Positions 35,126 to 44,066 of a DNA stretch of 64,000 bases are shown one piece after another. The stretch spans positions 434,001 through 498,000 of the forward strand of contig NZ_JABMJK010000002.1 in the NCBI RefSeq assembly GCF_013376005.1, written 5' to 3'. The notes beneath the pieces were generated by a model, which worked only from the letters and a program-made list of their open reading frames with translations, did no database searches and was not told where the DNA came from. The DNA comes from Duganella sp. SG902 (GTDB lineage: Bacteria; Pseudomonadota; Gammaproteobacteria; Burkholderiales; Burkholderiaceae_D). Positions within the stretch are counted from its first letter, which is position 1, and each line of letters starts with the position of its first letter. The position numbers and the translations under genes are program-made.

Positions 35126-36898
35126 TTATTGGGCGCCCAGCGCCGCCGTGACTTTCAGCACCTCGTCGGCGCTGGTCACGCCTTCCTGGATCTTCAGCGC
35201 GCCGGCGACGCGCAGCGGCTTCATGCCGTCGGCCACGCTCTGGCGGCGCAGCGCCTGGATGTCGGTTTCCTCGCGTACCTGCGCGCTGAAGGCCGCCGTC
35301 ACGGTGAGCAGCTCGTACAGGCCGGTGCGGCCGCGGTAGCCGGTCTGGCGGCACTCGGGGCAGCCGACCGGCCGGTAGATCACGGCCGGCTTGGCCAGGT
35401 CCCACTCGCCGGCCAGGCTGTGCCAGATCTCGTCGCTGAGCTCGCCGTCGGCGGCCTTGCAGTCGGCGCACAGCGTACGCACCAGGCGCTGCGCCATGAT
35501 GCCGATCAGCGTCGCCTCCAGCAGGTAGTAGGGCACGCCCAGCTCCAGCAGCCGCATCACGGCCGAGGGGGCGTCGTTGGTGTGCAGGGTGGACAGCACC
35601 AGGTGGCCGGTCAGCGCCGCCTGGATCGCCATCTCGGCGGTGGCCAGGTCGCGGATCTCGCCCACCATGATGATGTCGGGGTCCTGCCGCATCAGCGCGC
35701 GCACGCCGTCGGCGAACGACAGCTCGATGCCGGGCTGCACCTGCATCTGGTTGAAGGCCGGCTCCACCATCTCGATCGGGTCCTCCACGGTGCAGACGTT
35801 GACCTCGGAGGTGGCCAGCGCCTTGAGCGTGGTGTATAGGGTGGTGGTCTTGCCCGAGCCGGTCGGCCCGGTGACCAGGATGATGCCGTGCGGGCGCCGC
35901 GTCAGCGCGTCCCAGCGCTGGGCGTCCTCGGGCGGGAAGCCCAGTTCCGGCAGGGTCTTGACCACCACCTCCGGGTCGAAGATGCGCATCACCAGCTTCT
36001 CGCCGAACGCGGTGGGCAGCGTCGACAGGCGCAACTCGACCTCCTGGCCGCCGGCGGTGCGGGTCTTGATGCGGCCGTCCTGCGGGCGGCGCTTCTCGAT
36101 CACGTCCATGCGCCCCAGCAGCTTGATGCGCGCGGTCATGGCGATCATCACCACCGCCGGCACCTGGTACACCTGGTGCAGCACGCCGTCGATGCGGAAG
36201 CGGATCGCCGCCATGTCGCGCTTGGGCTCGAGGTGGATGTCGGAGGCGCGCTGCTCGAACGCGTACTGCCACAGCCAGTCGACGATGTTGATCACGTGCT
36301 GGTCGTTGGCGTCGACCTGCTTGTTGCTCTTGCCCAGCTCCACCAGCTGCTCGAAGTTGTTGCGCAGCGCCAGGTCGTTGCCGCTGGACTGGTTGGCCTT
36401 CTTGATCGACTTGGCCAGGCTGAAGAACTGGGTGATGTATTGCGCGATGTCGAGCGGGTTGGCGATCACGCGGCGCACCGCGCGGCGCGAGATCTTGGCG
36501 ATCTCGGCCTCCCATTCCTGGGCGTTGGGGTCGGCGGTGGCCACCACCAGCGTGTCGGCGGTCAACTCCACCGGCAGGATGTTGAAGCGCGCCGCGTAGC
36601 TGGCCGACATGACGTCGGCCACCCTGGTGAAATCGATCTTCAGCGGGTCGATGCGGATGAACGGCAGATTGGCGCGCCGCGCCAGCCACTCGCACAGCGC
36701 GTCCAGCGTCAGCAGCTTGTGCGGCGGCCGCGCCGACAGCAGCTTGACGTGCGCCACCGCGCACAGCGGATGCATGTAGCCGCTGGTGTTCTTCAGGATG
36801 GCCGAGCTTTGCGCGTACAGTTCCTTGACCTCGGCCTTGCGCACCATGCCGTCGGCCAGCAGCCATGTGTAGATCTGTTGCAGGTCGAGCGGTGCCAT
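35126..36898 (-). CDS. GspE/PulE/PilB-type secretion or pilus ATPase, orphan
   Basis: 590 aa. An N-terminal MshEN/T2SSE-N domain (about residues 1-150) precedes the ATPase: Walker A GPTGSGKTTTLYTT near 335, Asp box, Walker B IIMVGEIRD near 400 and His box LSTLHTND. A zinc-binding tetracysteine site is formed by CADCK and CPECRQTGYRGR. These hexameric ATPases power type II secretion or type IV pilus assembly. No gsp or pil genes are adjacent, so the partner machine is elsewhere or unknown. It starts 15 nt after the preceding codon region of the minus-strand neighbour. Confidence 0.9.
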   Translation of the reverse strand: MAPLDLQQIYTWLLADGMVRKAEVKELYAQSSAILKNTSGYMHPLCAVAHVKLLSARPPHKLLTLDALCEWLARRANLPFIRIDPLKIDFTRVADVMSASYAARFNILPVELTADTLVVATADPNAQEWEAEIAKISRRAVRRVIANPLDIAQYITQFFSLAKSIKKANQSSGNDLALRNNFEQLVELGKSNKQVDANDQHVINIVDWLWQYAFEQRASDIHLEPKRDMAAIRFRIDGVLHQVYQVPAVVMIAMTARIKLLGRMDVIEKRRPQDGRIKTRTAGGQEVELRLSTLPTAFGEKLVMRIFDPEVVVKTLPELGFPPEDAQRWDALTRRPHGIILVTGPTGSGKTTTLYTTLKALATSEVNVCTVEDPIEMVEPAFNQMQVQPGIELSFADGVRALMRQDPDIIMVGEIRDLATAEMAIQAALTGHLVLSTLHTNDAPSAVMRLLELGVPYYLLEATLIGIMAQRLVRTLCADCKAADGELSDEIWHSLAGEWDLAKPAVIYRPVGCPECRQTGYRGRTGLYELLTVTAAFSAQVREETDIQALRRQSVADGMKPLRVAGALKIQEGVTSADEVLKVTAALGAQ

Positions 36899-36913
36899 GG
36901 TGCGCCAGCCTTT

Positions 36914-37720
36914 CTATTGCGTGGTTATGCCCTTGACCCAGGATTTGGCCGGCAGCTTGGTGTCGGCCGCGATCTGGGCGGCGCGCGCCGCCAGCGCCGC
37001 CGGATCGAGCGCGCGCTGGCGCTTGAAGGCAATCGCGACCACGTTACCATCATGTACCCGCGGCAGGCAAATCACCTGCGCAAACGCGAACTTCATGGCC
37101 TTCAGGTTGCGCGCGTAGCTCGGGTGGTCGCCAAACAGGTTGACCGTCATCACGCCGTCCTCGGTCAGGCAGGCGTTGCACGAGCGGTAGAATTCCGGCG
37201 TGTCGAGCACCGGGCCGCGCGCGGTGGCGTCGTACAGGTCGACCTGCAGCGCGTCCAGCGTGTTGGCGTTGGCCGGGTCGTTGACGTAGTCCTGCGCGTC
37301 CATCTCCAGCACGCGCAGGCGGTCATCGTTGGGCGGCAGCTTGAACATGGTTTCGCAGATGGCGATCACCGAGGGGTTCAGTTCGACCGCCGTGACCTGC
37401 GCGTCGGGGAAGGTGGCGTGGCAGAACTTGGTCAGCGCGGCCGTGCCCAGGCCCAGCTGGGCGATGCGGCGCGGCTGTTCCAGCCACAGCATCCACGCCA
37501 TCATCTGCTGGGCGTATTCGAGCTCCGGCCAGTTGGGCTTGCGGATGCGCATGGCGCCCTGCACCCATTCGGTGCCGAAGTGCAGGTAGCGCACGCCGTC
37601 CTGCTCGGACAAGGTCACTGGCGCGTATTTCGGTTTGCGGGCCTTGGCGGGCGCCGTGTCCGGCTTGCTGGCGGGGCGCGAGGATTCTTCTTTTTCGATG
37701 GATTTGCGTTTAATTAACAT
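36914..37720 (-). CDS. Spermidine synthase-like SAM-binding protein
   Basis: 268 aa if started at ATG 37720; a TTG at 37765 would extend it by 15 residues. After a Lys/Ser/Pro-rich leader, QDGVRYLHFGTEWVQGAMRI and LGLGTAALTKFCHATFP form a class I methyltransferase nucleotide site, with AVELNPSVI and EMDAQDYV as the next strands, as in SpeE-like proteins. Polyamine synthase activity is not certain; many such proteins lack it. It ends 16 nt before the ATPase gene and is probably cotranscribed with it. Confidence 0.78.
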   Translation of the reverse strand: MLIKRKSIEKEESSRPASKPDTAPAKARKPKYAPVTLSEQDGVRYLHFGTEWVQGAMRIRKPNWPELEYAQQMMAWMLWLEQPRRIAQLGLGTAALTKFCHATFPDAQVTAVELNPSVIAICETMFKLPPNDDRLRVLEMDAQDYVNDPANANTLDALQVDLYDATARGPVLDTPEFYRSCNACLTEDGVMTVNLFGDHPSYARNLKAMKFAFAQVICLPRVHDGNVVAIAFKRQRALDPAALAARAAQIAADTKLPAKSWVKGITTQ

Positions 37721-37762
37721 GGGGCGGGCCGCTGGAGGTGACACGGCATTATCTGAAAACGA

Positions 37763-37787
37763 CAATGCCGGCGCAAGGCCGGCATTG
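37763..37787 (-). terminator. Terminator hairpin of the glycine-zipper gene
   Basis: CAATGCCGGC/GCCGGCATTG, 10-bp perfect stem with loop GCAAG, 20 nt downstream of the stop on the minus strand. The following T tract is interrupted (TCGTTTTC). Confidence 0.6.
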
Positions 37788-37807
37788 AAGGGAGGGGCGG
37801 GCAGGGC

Positions 37808-38329
37808 TCAGCGCTGCATCGGTTCCACCACCACGCGCAGGCGCACGCGCTCGCCCGGGTCGTAGGACATGACGCTGGTGTAGTTGCGGCCGCGGTAGTC
37901 GTAGGTCACCTCGTAGCCCGAGGTGCGCGACTCCCAGTGGTCGACCGTGCGGCACTGCTTGACGGCCTGCTGCGACACCGGGCCGCTGCTCGGGGTGTTG
38001 GCGTTGTCGACGCGGTCGCCCACCAGCGCGCCGGCGATGGCGCCGGCGGCGGTGGCCACCGAGCGGCCGGAGCCGCCGCCCACCTGGTTGCCGGCCAGGC
38101 CGCCGACCAGGCCGCCGATGATGGCGCCGCCCACGCTGCGCTCGGGCGCCGGCTGCTGCACCTGCACGTACTCGGTGCGGCATTCCTGGCGCGGACGGTT
38201 GATCTGTTCGACTTGCGGGGTGACGCGCACCACGCGGCCGAAGTCCTCGAAATCGGCGGCTTGGGCATGGGCAAAGGGCATGGCGCTCAGGCACAGGGCC
38301 GACGCGATCAGTTTGGCTTGCAGATTCAT
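37808..38329 (-). CDS. Glycine-zipper 2TM domain envelope protein
   Basis: 173 aa. Signal peptide ends in HAQA. The central segment GGAIIGGLVGGLAGNQVGGG followed by AAGAIAGALVGD is a glycine-zipper pair of the type in Rick_17kDa/SlyB-like outer-membrane proteins. Flanking parts hold two Cys (QECRTEY and KQCRTVD) and a C-terminal strand-rich region YEVTYDYRGRNYTSVM. It is likely an envelope-associated protein. Stands alone with its own terminator. Confidence 0.82.
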   Translation of the reverse strand: MNLQAKLIASALCLSAMPFAHAQAADFEDFGRVVRVTPQVEQINRPRQECRTEYVQVQQPAPERSVGGAIIGGLVGGLAGNQVGGGSGRSVATAAGAIAGALVGDRVDNANTPSSGPVSQQAVKQCRTVDHWESRTSGYEVTYDYRGRNYTSVMSYDPGERVRLRVVVEPMQR

Positions 38330-38688
38330 GTGATACCTCGTTTTGGTTCAGGGTGTCTATCAGGGGGATTCTGATATTGCATGAAACGTATGGTAATCCC
38401 GCGCGCAAGCCCCGACTAGTGGCCGGGCGGTATCTGTGGCAACAAATTGTAACAAGGGGGCAAGGGCGAATTGTGCCGATTCCACCGCTAAAACCGGCAA
38501 AAAACTTCTGTTTTTAACAAATATTGCGTTAGACATCACATACGTGTTGATCTGGGAGGAACAACACGTTACCCTAATATGCGTATGGGATTAATGGCCG
38601 GCGCCGACCTGCTGGCCATGTTTAGTGGACAGGTGCTCAAATTATTTACTCTTTAATACACAAGTTAGGCACTCCCGACAGTAATAAA
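38330..38688. other. 359-nt intergenic region with hairpin and tiny open frame
   Basis: It is AT-rich compared with its neighbours. ACGTGTTG/CAACACGT (38542-38549, 38562-38569) forms an 8-bp stem with GGGAGG exposed in its 12-nt loop. Downstream, ATG 38579 or 38585 opens a frame of 25 or 23 codons ending at TAA 38656 (product ends FSGQVLKLFTL). Whether this is a leader peptide is unclear. Otherwise I see no gene. Confidence 0.4.
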
Positions 38689-39126
38689 GTGGACACTCCG
38701 TACATACCAGGTCAAATTGAGGGAAACGAGAGCTTGCTGGCCAGCGTGCCGCCCAACCTCGTGCAGTCGATCCGCGCCTTCCGCGTGGCCGAGCTGCAGG
38801 AGGAGGCCGCCCGTCTGGGACAGCACTTCCTGTACGCGCACTGCATCGCCGGCGCGACCAAGCAGCAGGTGCTGGGCATCATTTCGGAATCGTTCCAGTT
38901 TCCCAAGGGAGTAGGCAAGAACTTCGACGGGCTGCGCACCACCCTGACCGAGACCATGTACCAGGCCGGCGCGCAAACCGGGTTCCTGATCGTGCTGGAG
39001 CAGTTGCCGAACACCCAGAAATTTGACAAGGAGGCAAGGGAAACCCTGCTGGACGTCTTCCGCGACGCTGCCGATTACTGGGCCGACAAGAAAGTGCCAT
39101 TCCGGGTGTTTTACTCCTTCGAGTAA
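38689..39126 (+). CDS. Barstar-family protein (barnase-inhibitor fold)
   Basis: 145 aa from GTG 38689; TTG 38734 is an alternative with a better upstream GAGGGA. The C-terminal 90 residues match barstar: FLYAHCIAGATKQQVLGIIS, FPKGVGKNFDGLRTTL (the binding helix region) and FLIVLEQLP. Barstar inhibits barnase-like RNases. No RNase toxin is encoded next to it, and it sits 106 nt upstream of purN, so it may be an orphan immunity protein or have another role. Confidence 0.85.
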   Translation: MDTPYIPGQIEGNESLLASVPPNLVQSIRAFRVAELQEEAARLGQHFLYAHCIAGATKQQVLGIISESFQFPKGVGKNFDGLRTTLTETMYQAGAQTGFLIVLEQLPNTQKFDKEARETLLDVFRDAADYWADKKVPFRVFYSFE

Positions 39127-39232
39127 GCCCGCGCCGCCGCCTGCCCGCGCCTGGGCAGGCGGCGCGCCGTCTGCTGCATCGCAACAATTCTTCGGTGGCC
39201 CTGTGCCTGTGGACAAGGTACAATGCCGGGTT

Positions 39233-39844
39233 ATGAAAAACATCGTCATCCTGATTTCCGGCCGCGGCAGCAATATGGAAGCCATCGTGCACGCCCTCGC
39301 GCGCGAGGGCTGGCCGGCGCGCGTCGCCGCCGTGATCAGCAACCGCGCGGACGCCCCGGGACTGGCCTTCGCGGCCCGCCACGGCATCGCCACCGCCGTG
39401 GTGGCCAACAAGGATTACGCCAGCCGCGCCGAGTTCGACGCCGCGCTGCGGGCGGTGATCGACGGTTACGCGCCCGACCTGGTGGTGCTGGCCGGCTTCA
39501 TGCGCATCCTGACCGAGCCGTTCGTCGCGCATTACGCCGGCCGCATGCTCAACATCCATCCGTCGCTGTTGCCGCTGTTCCCGGGCCTGGCGACCCACGC
39601 GCAGGCGCTGGCGGCCGGCGTGCGCGAACATGGCGCCACGGTGCATTTCGTCACGGCCGAACTCGATCACGGGCCGCTGGTGCTGCAGGCCGCCGTGCCG
39701 GTGCTGCCGGACGACACGGTCGAGACCCTGTCGGCGCGCGTGCTGGAACAGGAACACGTGATTTATCCGCGCGCGGTGCGCTGGTTCGTCGAGGACCGGC
39801 TGCGGCTGACGCGCGGCGCGGTCCAGGTGGACCACAGTCAGTAA
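39233..39844 (+). CDS. purN: Phosphoribosylglycinamide formyltransferase
   Basis: 203 aa from ATG 39233. Transfers a formyl group from 10-formyl-THF to GAR in purine synthesis. Signature motifs: KNIVILISGRGSNMEAIV at the N-terminus (phosphate loop), then AGFMRIL near residue 85, the catalytic Asn/His/Asp set in NIHPSLLPLFPG and in TAELDHGPLVLQ. Length is normal for PurN. rsmB-type gene follows 21 nt downstream. Confidence 0.97.
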   Translation: MKNIVILISGRGSNMEAIVHALAREGWPARVAAVISNRADAPGLAFAARHGIATAVVANKDYASRAEFDAALRAVIDGYAPDLVVLAGFMRILTEPFVAHYAGRMLNIHPSLLPLFPGLATHAQALAAGVREHGATVHFVTAELDHGPLVLQAAVPVLPDDTVETLSARVLEQEHVIYPRAVRWFVEDRLRLTRGAVQVDHSQ

Positions 39845-39865
39845 CAAAATTAACCAAGGAATTCC

Positions 39866-41155
39866 ATGAGATTGCCTCCAGCGATACTCGCCAACGCCGA
39901 AGAAGTGTTGCGCGAGATTTTACGCTTTGCCGCGCCGGCCGACACCACCCTGTCGCGCTACTTCAAGGACCACCCGCGCCTGGGCGGCCGCGAGCGCGGC
40001 GCCATCGCCGAAGCCGTGTACAACGTGCTGCGCAACAAGAACTTCTACACCGACTTCTCGGAGGCCGGCGGCGGCGCCACCATGCGCCGCCTGACCCTGC
40101 TGGGCATGGCCGACGCCGTCGGCCTGGCGTCGCTGGGCGGGGTCAGCGAGGACGAGGCGGCGTGGGTCACGCGCATCCTCGAGATCGATCGCGGCCTGAT
40201 GCACAAGTCGAGCCGCTCGAACATGCCGAAGTGGCTGTTCGACAAGCTGGTGGCGCAGATGGGCGAGCAGGAGACGCTGGCGCTGGCCGACGGCATGAAC
40301 CGCCCGGCGCCGCTGGACCTGCGCGTCAACACGCTCAAGGCCAACCGCGACGAGGTGATCGCCAAGCTGGCCGAGGCGCCGATCAAGGCCGAGCCGACGC
40401 CGTTCGCGCCGCAGGGCCTGCGCATCCAGACCAAGCCGCAGCTGCAGAACCTGCCGCTGTTCAAGGACGGCCACATCGAGGTGCAGGACGAGGGCAGCCA
40501 GATCCTGTCGGCGCTGGTCGCGGCCAAGCGCGGCGAGATGGTGGTGGACTTCTGCGCCGGCGCCGGCGGCAAGACGCTGTCGCTGGGCGCGGCCATGCGC
40601 AACACCGGCCGCCTGTACGCGTTCGACGTGTCGGAAAAGCGCCTGACCAAGCTCAAGCCGCGGCTGGCGCGCTCCGGCCTGTCGAACGTGCATCCGGTGG
40701 TGATCGCGCACGAGCGCGACGCCAAGATCAAGCGCCTGGCCGGCAAGATCGACCGCGTGCTGGTCGACGCCCCGTGCTCGGGCCTGGGCACGCTGCGCCG
40801 CAACCCGGACGTCAAGTGGCGCCAGCAGCCGGACGCCATCGCCGAGCTGCAGGCCAAGCAGGCCGCCATCCTGGACGGCGCCGCGCGCCTGGTCAAGGGC
40901 GGCGGCCGCCTGGTGTACGCCACCTGCTCGGTGCTGGACGACGAGAACGACTTCATCGCGCGCCAGTTCCTGGAAACCCATCCGGACTTCGAGCTGGTGC
41001 CGGCGAGCAAGGCGCTGGCCGAGCAGAAGATCGACCTCGAGATGGGCGACTACCTGAAGCTGTTGCCGCACCGGCACCAGACCGACGGCTTCTTCGCCGC
41101 CGTGTTCGAGCGCAAGCCGATGCCGAAGAAGGCCCCGGAAGCGGACGACGAGTAA
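39866..41155 (+). CDS. RsmB/NOP family RNA (cytosine-5) methyltransferase
   Basis: 429 aa. The N-terminal segment resembles the NusB-like part of RsmB but is short. The methyltransferase core has DFCAGAGGKTLSLGA (SAM site) near residue 230, the catalytic PCSGLGTLRRNPD (motif IV Cys) near 308 and the second cysteine in VYATCSVLDDEN. Such enzymes methylate C967 of 16S rRNA or related sites. Exact target uncertain because family members are similar. ATG has AAGGAA upstream. Confidence 0.9.
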   Translation: MRLPPAILANAEEVLREILRFAAPADTTLSRYFKDHPRLGGRERGAIAEAVYNVLRNKNFYTDFSEAGGGATMRRLTLLGMADAVGLASLGGVSEDEAAWVTRILEIDRGLMHKSSRSNMPKWLFDKLVAQMGEQETLALADGMNRPAPLDLRVNTLKANRDEVIAKLAEAPIKAEPTPFAPQGLRIQTKPQLQNLPLFKDGHIEVQDEGSQILSALVAAKRGEMVVDFCAGAGGKTLSLGAAMRNTGRLYAFDVSEKRLTKLKPRLARSGLSNVHPVVIAHERDAKIKRLAGKIDRVLVDAPCSGLGTLRRNPDVKWRQQPDAIAELQAKQAAILDGAARLVKGGGRLVYATCSVLDDENDFIARQFLETHPDFELVPASKALAEQKIDLEMGDYLKLLPHRHQTDGFFAAVFERKPMPKKAPEADDE

Positions 41156-41224
41156 ACCTACAGGCCGGCGATCCCGGCCTGTTTTACGTTAAGCTACACA
41201 CCTCAACAACCAATCCCTGTCACG

Positions 41225-42568
41225 ATGGCGCAACAACAACCCCTGCTCAACCTGATCGAAGACCTCACCGGCGACCTTGGCGACCCGCGCATCCTGTGGC
41301 AGATCGGCGCCATCGCGCTGTGCGCCGCGCTCGGCTTCGGGCTGGCGCGGGTGCTGAAGAAGCGCTTCGGCCGCCAGGAGGCGCAGGGCGGGGTGCTGGG
41401 GTTCGGCGTCGAGAGCTTCGGCCGCGTGATGGCGCCGCTGATGGTGGTGGGCCTGCTGGCGCTCGCGCGGCTGGTGCTGCTGCGCTACCACTTCCACGTC
41501 AACTGGCTCGACGTGGCGCAGCCGATCTTCGGCTCGCTGGTGGTGATCCGCTTCACCTTCTACCTGATCCGCCGCGTGTTCGCGCGCAACGGCCGCACCA
41601 TCAGCCCCGGCATGCTGGCGTTCGAGAAGGTGTTCCAGCTGCTGGTGTGGCTGGCCTTCGTGCTGTACGTGACCGGCATGTGGGTCGACGTGTTCGACGT
41701 GATGGAGGGCACCAAGCTGCCGATCGGCAAGTACAAGGTGTCGATCGCCGATATCCTGCAGGCCAGCGCCTCGGTGATCGTGCTGCTGATGCTGGCGCTG
41801 TGGGCCGGCGCCGCGCTCGAAGAATGGCTGATGAAAATGCAGGGCGGCATGCACACCAACCTGCGCGTGGTGCTGTCGCGCACGGCGCGCGCGGTGCTGA
41901 TCCTGGTGGCGGTGCTGATGAGCTTGTCGCTGGTGGGGATCGACCTGACGGTGCTGTCGGTGTTTGGCGGCGCGCTCGGCGTCGGCCTCGGCCTGGGCTT
42001 GCAGAAGATCGCCAGCAACTACGTGTCGGGCTTCGTGATCCTGCTGGACCGCTCGCTGACCATCGGCGACATGATCACGGTCGACAAATACAGTGGCCGC
42101 GTGACCCAGATCAACACCCGCTACACCGTGCTGCAAAGCCTGGACGGCATGGAATCCATCGTGCCGAACGAGATGCTGGTGTCGGGCGCGGTGCAGAACT
42201 CCTCGCTGACCAACAGCCGGGTCAACCTGTCGACCAAGGTGTCGGTGGCGTACGACACCGACGTCGACTTCGTGATCCGGCTGCTGGGCGAGGCCGCCCA
42301 GACCGTGGAGCGGGTGCTGAAGGAGCCGGCGCCGTCGGTCAACCTGACCGCGTTTGGCGCCGATGGCCTGGACCTGACGGTCAACTTCTGGATCGACGAT
42401 CCGGAGAACGGCCGCGGCGGCGTGACCTCGGACGTCAACCGCGCGATCTGGCGCGCGCTCAAGGAAAACAACATCTCTGTTCCATTCCCGCAACGCGAAA
42501 TGCGCATCCTCGGCCCCGTGCCCGCGCCCCTGGCACCACAGGAAAGCACGACCGTGCCTTCGGAATAA
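41225..42568 (+). CDS. MscS-family mechanosensitive ion channel
   Basis: 447 aa. Several N-terminal hydrophobic helices lead to the MscS pore helix (LSVFGGALGVGLGLGLQKIA, Gly/Ala pattern) near residue 245. The beta domain follows with LDRSLTIGDMITVD and RYTVLQSLDGMESIVPN. It opens on membrane tension to release solutes in hypo-osmotic shock. Inner membrane. The gene is preceded by a 69-nt gap. Confidence 0.92.
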   Translation: MAQQQPLLNLIEDLTGDLGDPRILWQIGAIALCAALGFGLARVLKKRFGRQEAQGGVLGFGVESFGRVMAPLMVVGLLALARLVLLRYHFHVNWLDVAQPIFGSLVVIRFTFYLIRRVFARNGRTISPGMLAFEKVFQLLVWLAFVLYVTGMWVDVFDVMEGTKLPIGKYKVSIADILQASASVIVLLMLALWAGAALEEWLMKMQGGMHTNLRVVLSRTARAVLILVAVLMSLSLVGIDLTVLSVFGGALGVGLGLGLQKIASNYVSGFVILLDRSLTIGDMITVDKYSGRVTQINTRYTVLQSLDGMESIVPNEMLVSGAVQNSSLTNSRVNLSTKVSVAYDTDVDFVIRLLGEAAQTVERVLKEPAPSVNLTAFGADGLDLTVNFWIDDPENGRGGVTSDVNRAIWRALKENNISVPFPQREMRILGPVPAPLAPQESTTVPSE

Positions 42569-42666
42569 TCAGTGATTCACAGAAAACCGTCGTACAATAT
42601 CGTCCAAAAGCGGGGCACGGCGGGCGGCGTACGCCTGTAAAAATTTCAATCTTGGTTGGAGTAGTA

Positions 42667-43863
42667 ATGAGTTTATATGCAGTATTGGATTTCCTGTCGA
42701 ACGGCATCACCCGCTTCACGGGCTGGGAAGTGTTCTTTTACACCCTGGTGGTGACCCATATCACCATCGCCGGCGTGACGATATACCTGCACCGCTGCCA
42801 GGCGCACCGCGCGCTGGACCTGCATCCCGTCGTCAGCCACTTCTTCCGCTTCTGGCTGTGGCTGACCACCGGCCAGGTGACCAAGGAATGGGCCTCGATC
42901 CACCGCAAGCACCACGCCAAGTGCGACACCGAGGAGGATCCGCACAGCCCGGTCACGCGCGGCATCAAGAAAGTGTTCTGGGAGGGCGCCGAGCTGTACC
43001 GCGCCGAGGCCAAGAACAAGGAAACCATGGAGAAGTACGGCCACGGCACGCCGGACGACTGGATGGAGCGCAACGTCTACACCCGCTACAGCGCGCTGGG
43101 CGTGTCGTCGCTGCTGGTGATCAACTTCCTGCTGTTCGGCGTGATCGGCATCACCGTGTGGGCCGTGCAAATGCTGTGGATCCCGGTGACCGCCGCCGGC
43201 ATCATCAACGGCATCGGCCACTACTGGGGCTACCGCAACTACGACTGCGCCGACGCGGCCACCAACATCATCCCGCTGGGTCTGCTGATCGGCGGCGAGG
43301 AGCTGCACAACAACCACCACACCTTCGCCACCTCGGCCAAGCTGTCGTCCAAGTGGTATGAGTTCGACATCGGCTGGGGCTACATCCGCACGCTGGAGAT
43401 GCTGGGCCTGGCCAAGGTGAAGAAGCTGGCGCCGGAGCCGAAGTTCGCCAAGGACAAGCTGGAGGCCGACTTCGACACCCTGCAATCGGTGATCGCCAAC
43501 CGCTACGACGTGATGGCCAAGTACGCCAAGTCGATCAAGAGCGCCTGGAAGGAAGAGCTGGAGCACCTGAAGGACAAGGCCCAGCTGGAGGCGCGCTTCC
43601 TGAAATCGTCGCGCAAGCTGCTGCAGCGCGAGCCGGGCAAGCTGGAGGCGCCGCAACAGCAGCAGCTGTCGGAACTGTTCCAGCACAGCAAGGCGCTGGA
43701 AACCATGCACAATATGCGCGTGGAGCTGGGCGTGATCTGGGAGCGTTCGCACTTCACGCGCGACCAGCTGCTGCACAAGCTGCAAGACTGGTGCAACCGC
43801 GCGGAAGCGTCGGGCATCAAGTCCCTGCAAGACTTCTCGCTGCGACTGCGCAGCTACGCATAA
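42667..43863 (+). CDS. Membrane fatty-acid desaturase (acyl-CoA delta-9 type)
   Basis: 398 aa from ATG 42667. Histidine boxes of membrane desaturases are visible: HRCQAHR near residue 43, HRKHH near 80 and HNNHH near 218, with four hydrophobic segments between. The C-terminal 130 residues are a charged helical tail (KSIKSAWKEELEHLKDKAQL). It introduces double bonds to adjust membrane fluidity, using diiron and O2. The same frame stays open far upstream across other genes, but only this part is the gene. Strong terminator at 43865. Confidence 0.92.
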   Translation: MSLYAVLDFLSNGITRFTGWEVFFYTLVVTHITIAGVTIYLHRCQAHRALDLHPVVSHFFRFWLWLTTGQVTKEWASIHRKHHAKCDTEEDPHSPVTRGIKKVFWEGAELYRAEAKNKETMEKYGHGTPDDWMERNVYTRYSALGVSSLLVINFLLFGVIGITVWAVQMLWIPVTAAGIINGIGHYWGYRNYDCADAATNIIPLGLLIGGEELHNNHHTFATSAKLSSKWYEFDIGWGYIRTLEMLGLAKVKKLAPEPKFAKDKLEADFDTLQSVIANRYDVMAKYAKSIKSAWKEELEHLKDKAQLEARFLKSSRKLLQREPGKLEAPQQQQLSELFQHSKALETMHNMRVELGVIWERSHFTRDQLLHKLQDWCNRAEASGIKSLQDFSLRLRSYA

Positions 43864-43864
43864 G

Positions 43865-43891
43865 AAATGGCCCTTCGGGGCCATTTTTTTT
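43865..43891 (+). terminator. Terminator of the desaturase gene
   Basis: AAATGGCCC/GGGCCATTT with UUCG-type loop TTCG, then five more T after the stem. It begins 1 nt after the stop codon. Confidence 0.95.
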
Positions 43892-44066
43892 GTGAGGTGG
43901 GCATTGGGGAGCTTGTTGCCGGATCGCCGCAAGTGGCGTATCCGCCTTGATCACCTTTGACCAAGTCCAGCAGCCCATTTTCCTACAAGCCCGGATGGCG
44001 CCCGCCTATATGGGCGGGCCGGGCGCCTCGCTACACTGCATGCTCAATGGAGAAAGGGAGGACATG

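Noticed and set aside
37763..37787. REP-like element downstream of the glycine-zipper gene
   Set aside because: The stem contains GCCGGC as the REP-like copies do, but lacks the ATTCCGGC/spacer pattern and sits exactly where a terminator is expected.
39223..42666. Very long forward frame (1546 codons) running from purN into the desaturase gene
   Set aside because: Only its last 398 codons are the desaturase. The upstream part is an out-of-frame reading of purN, the RsmB-type gene and the MscS gene, with Arg/Gly/Ala-rich nonsense.
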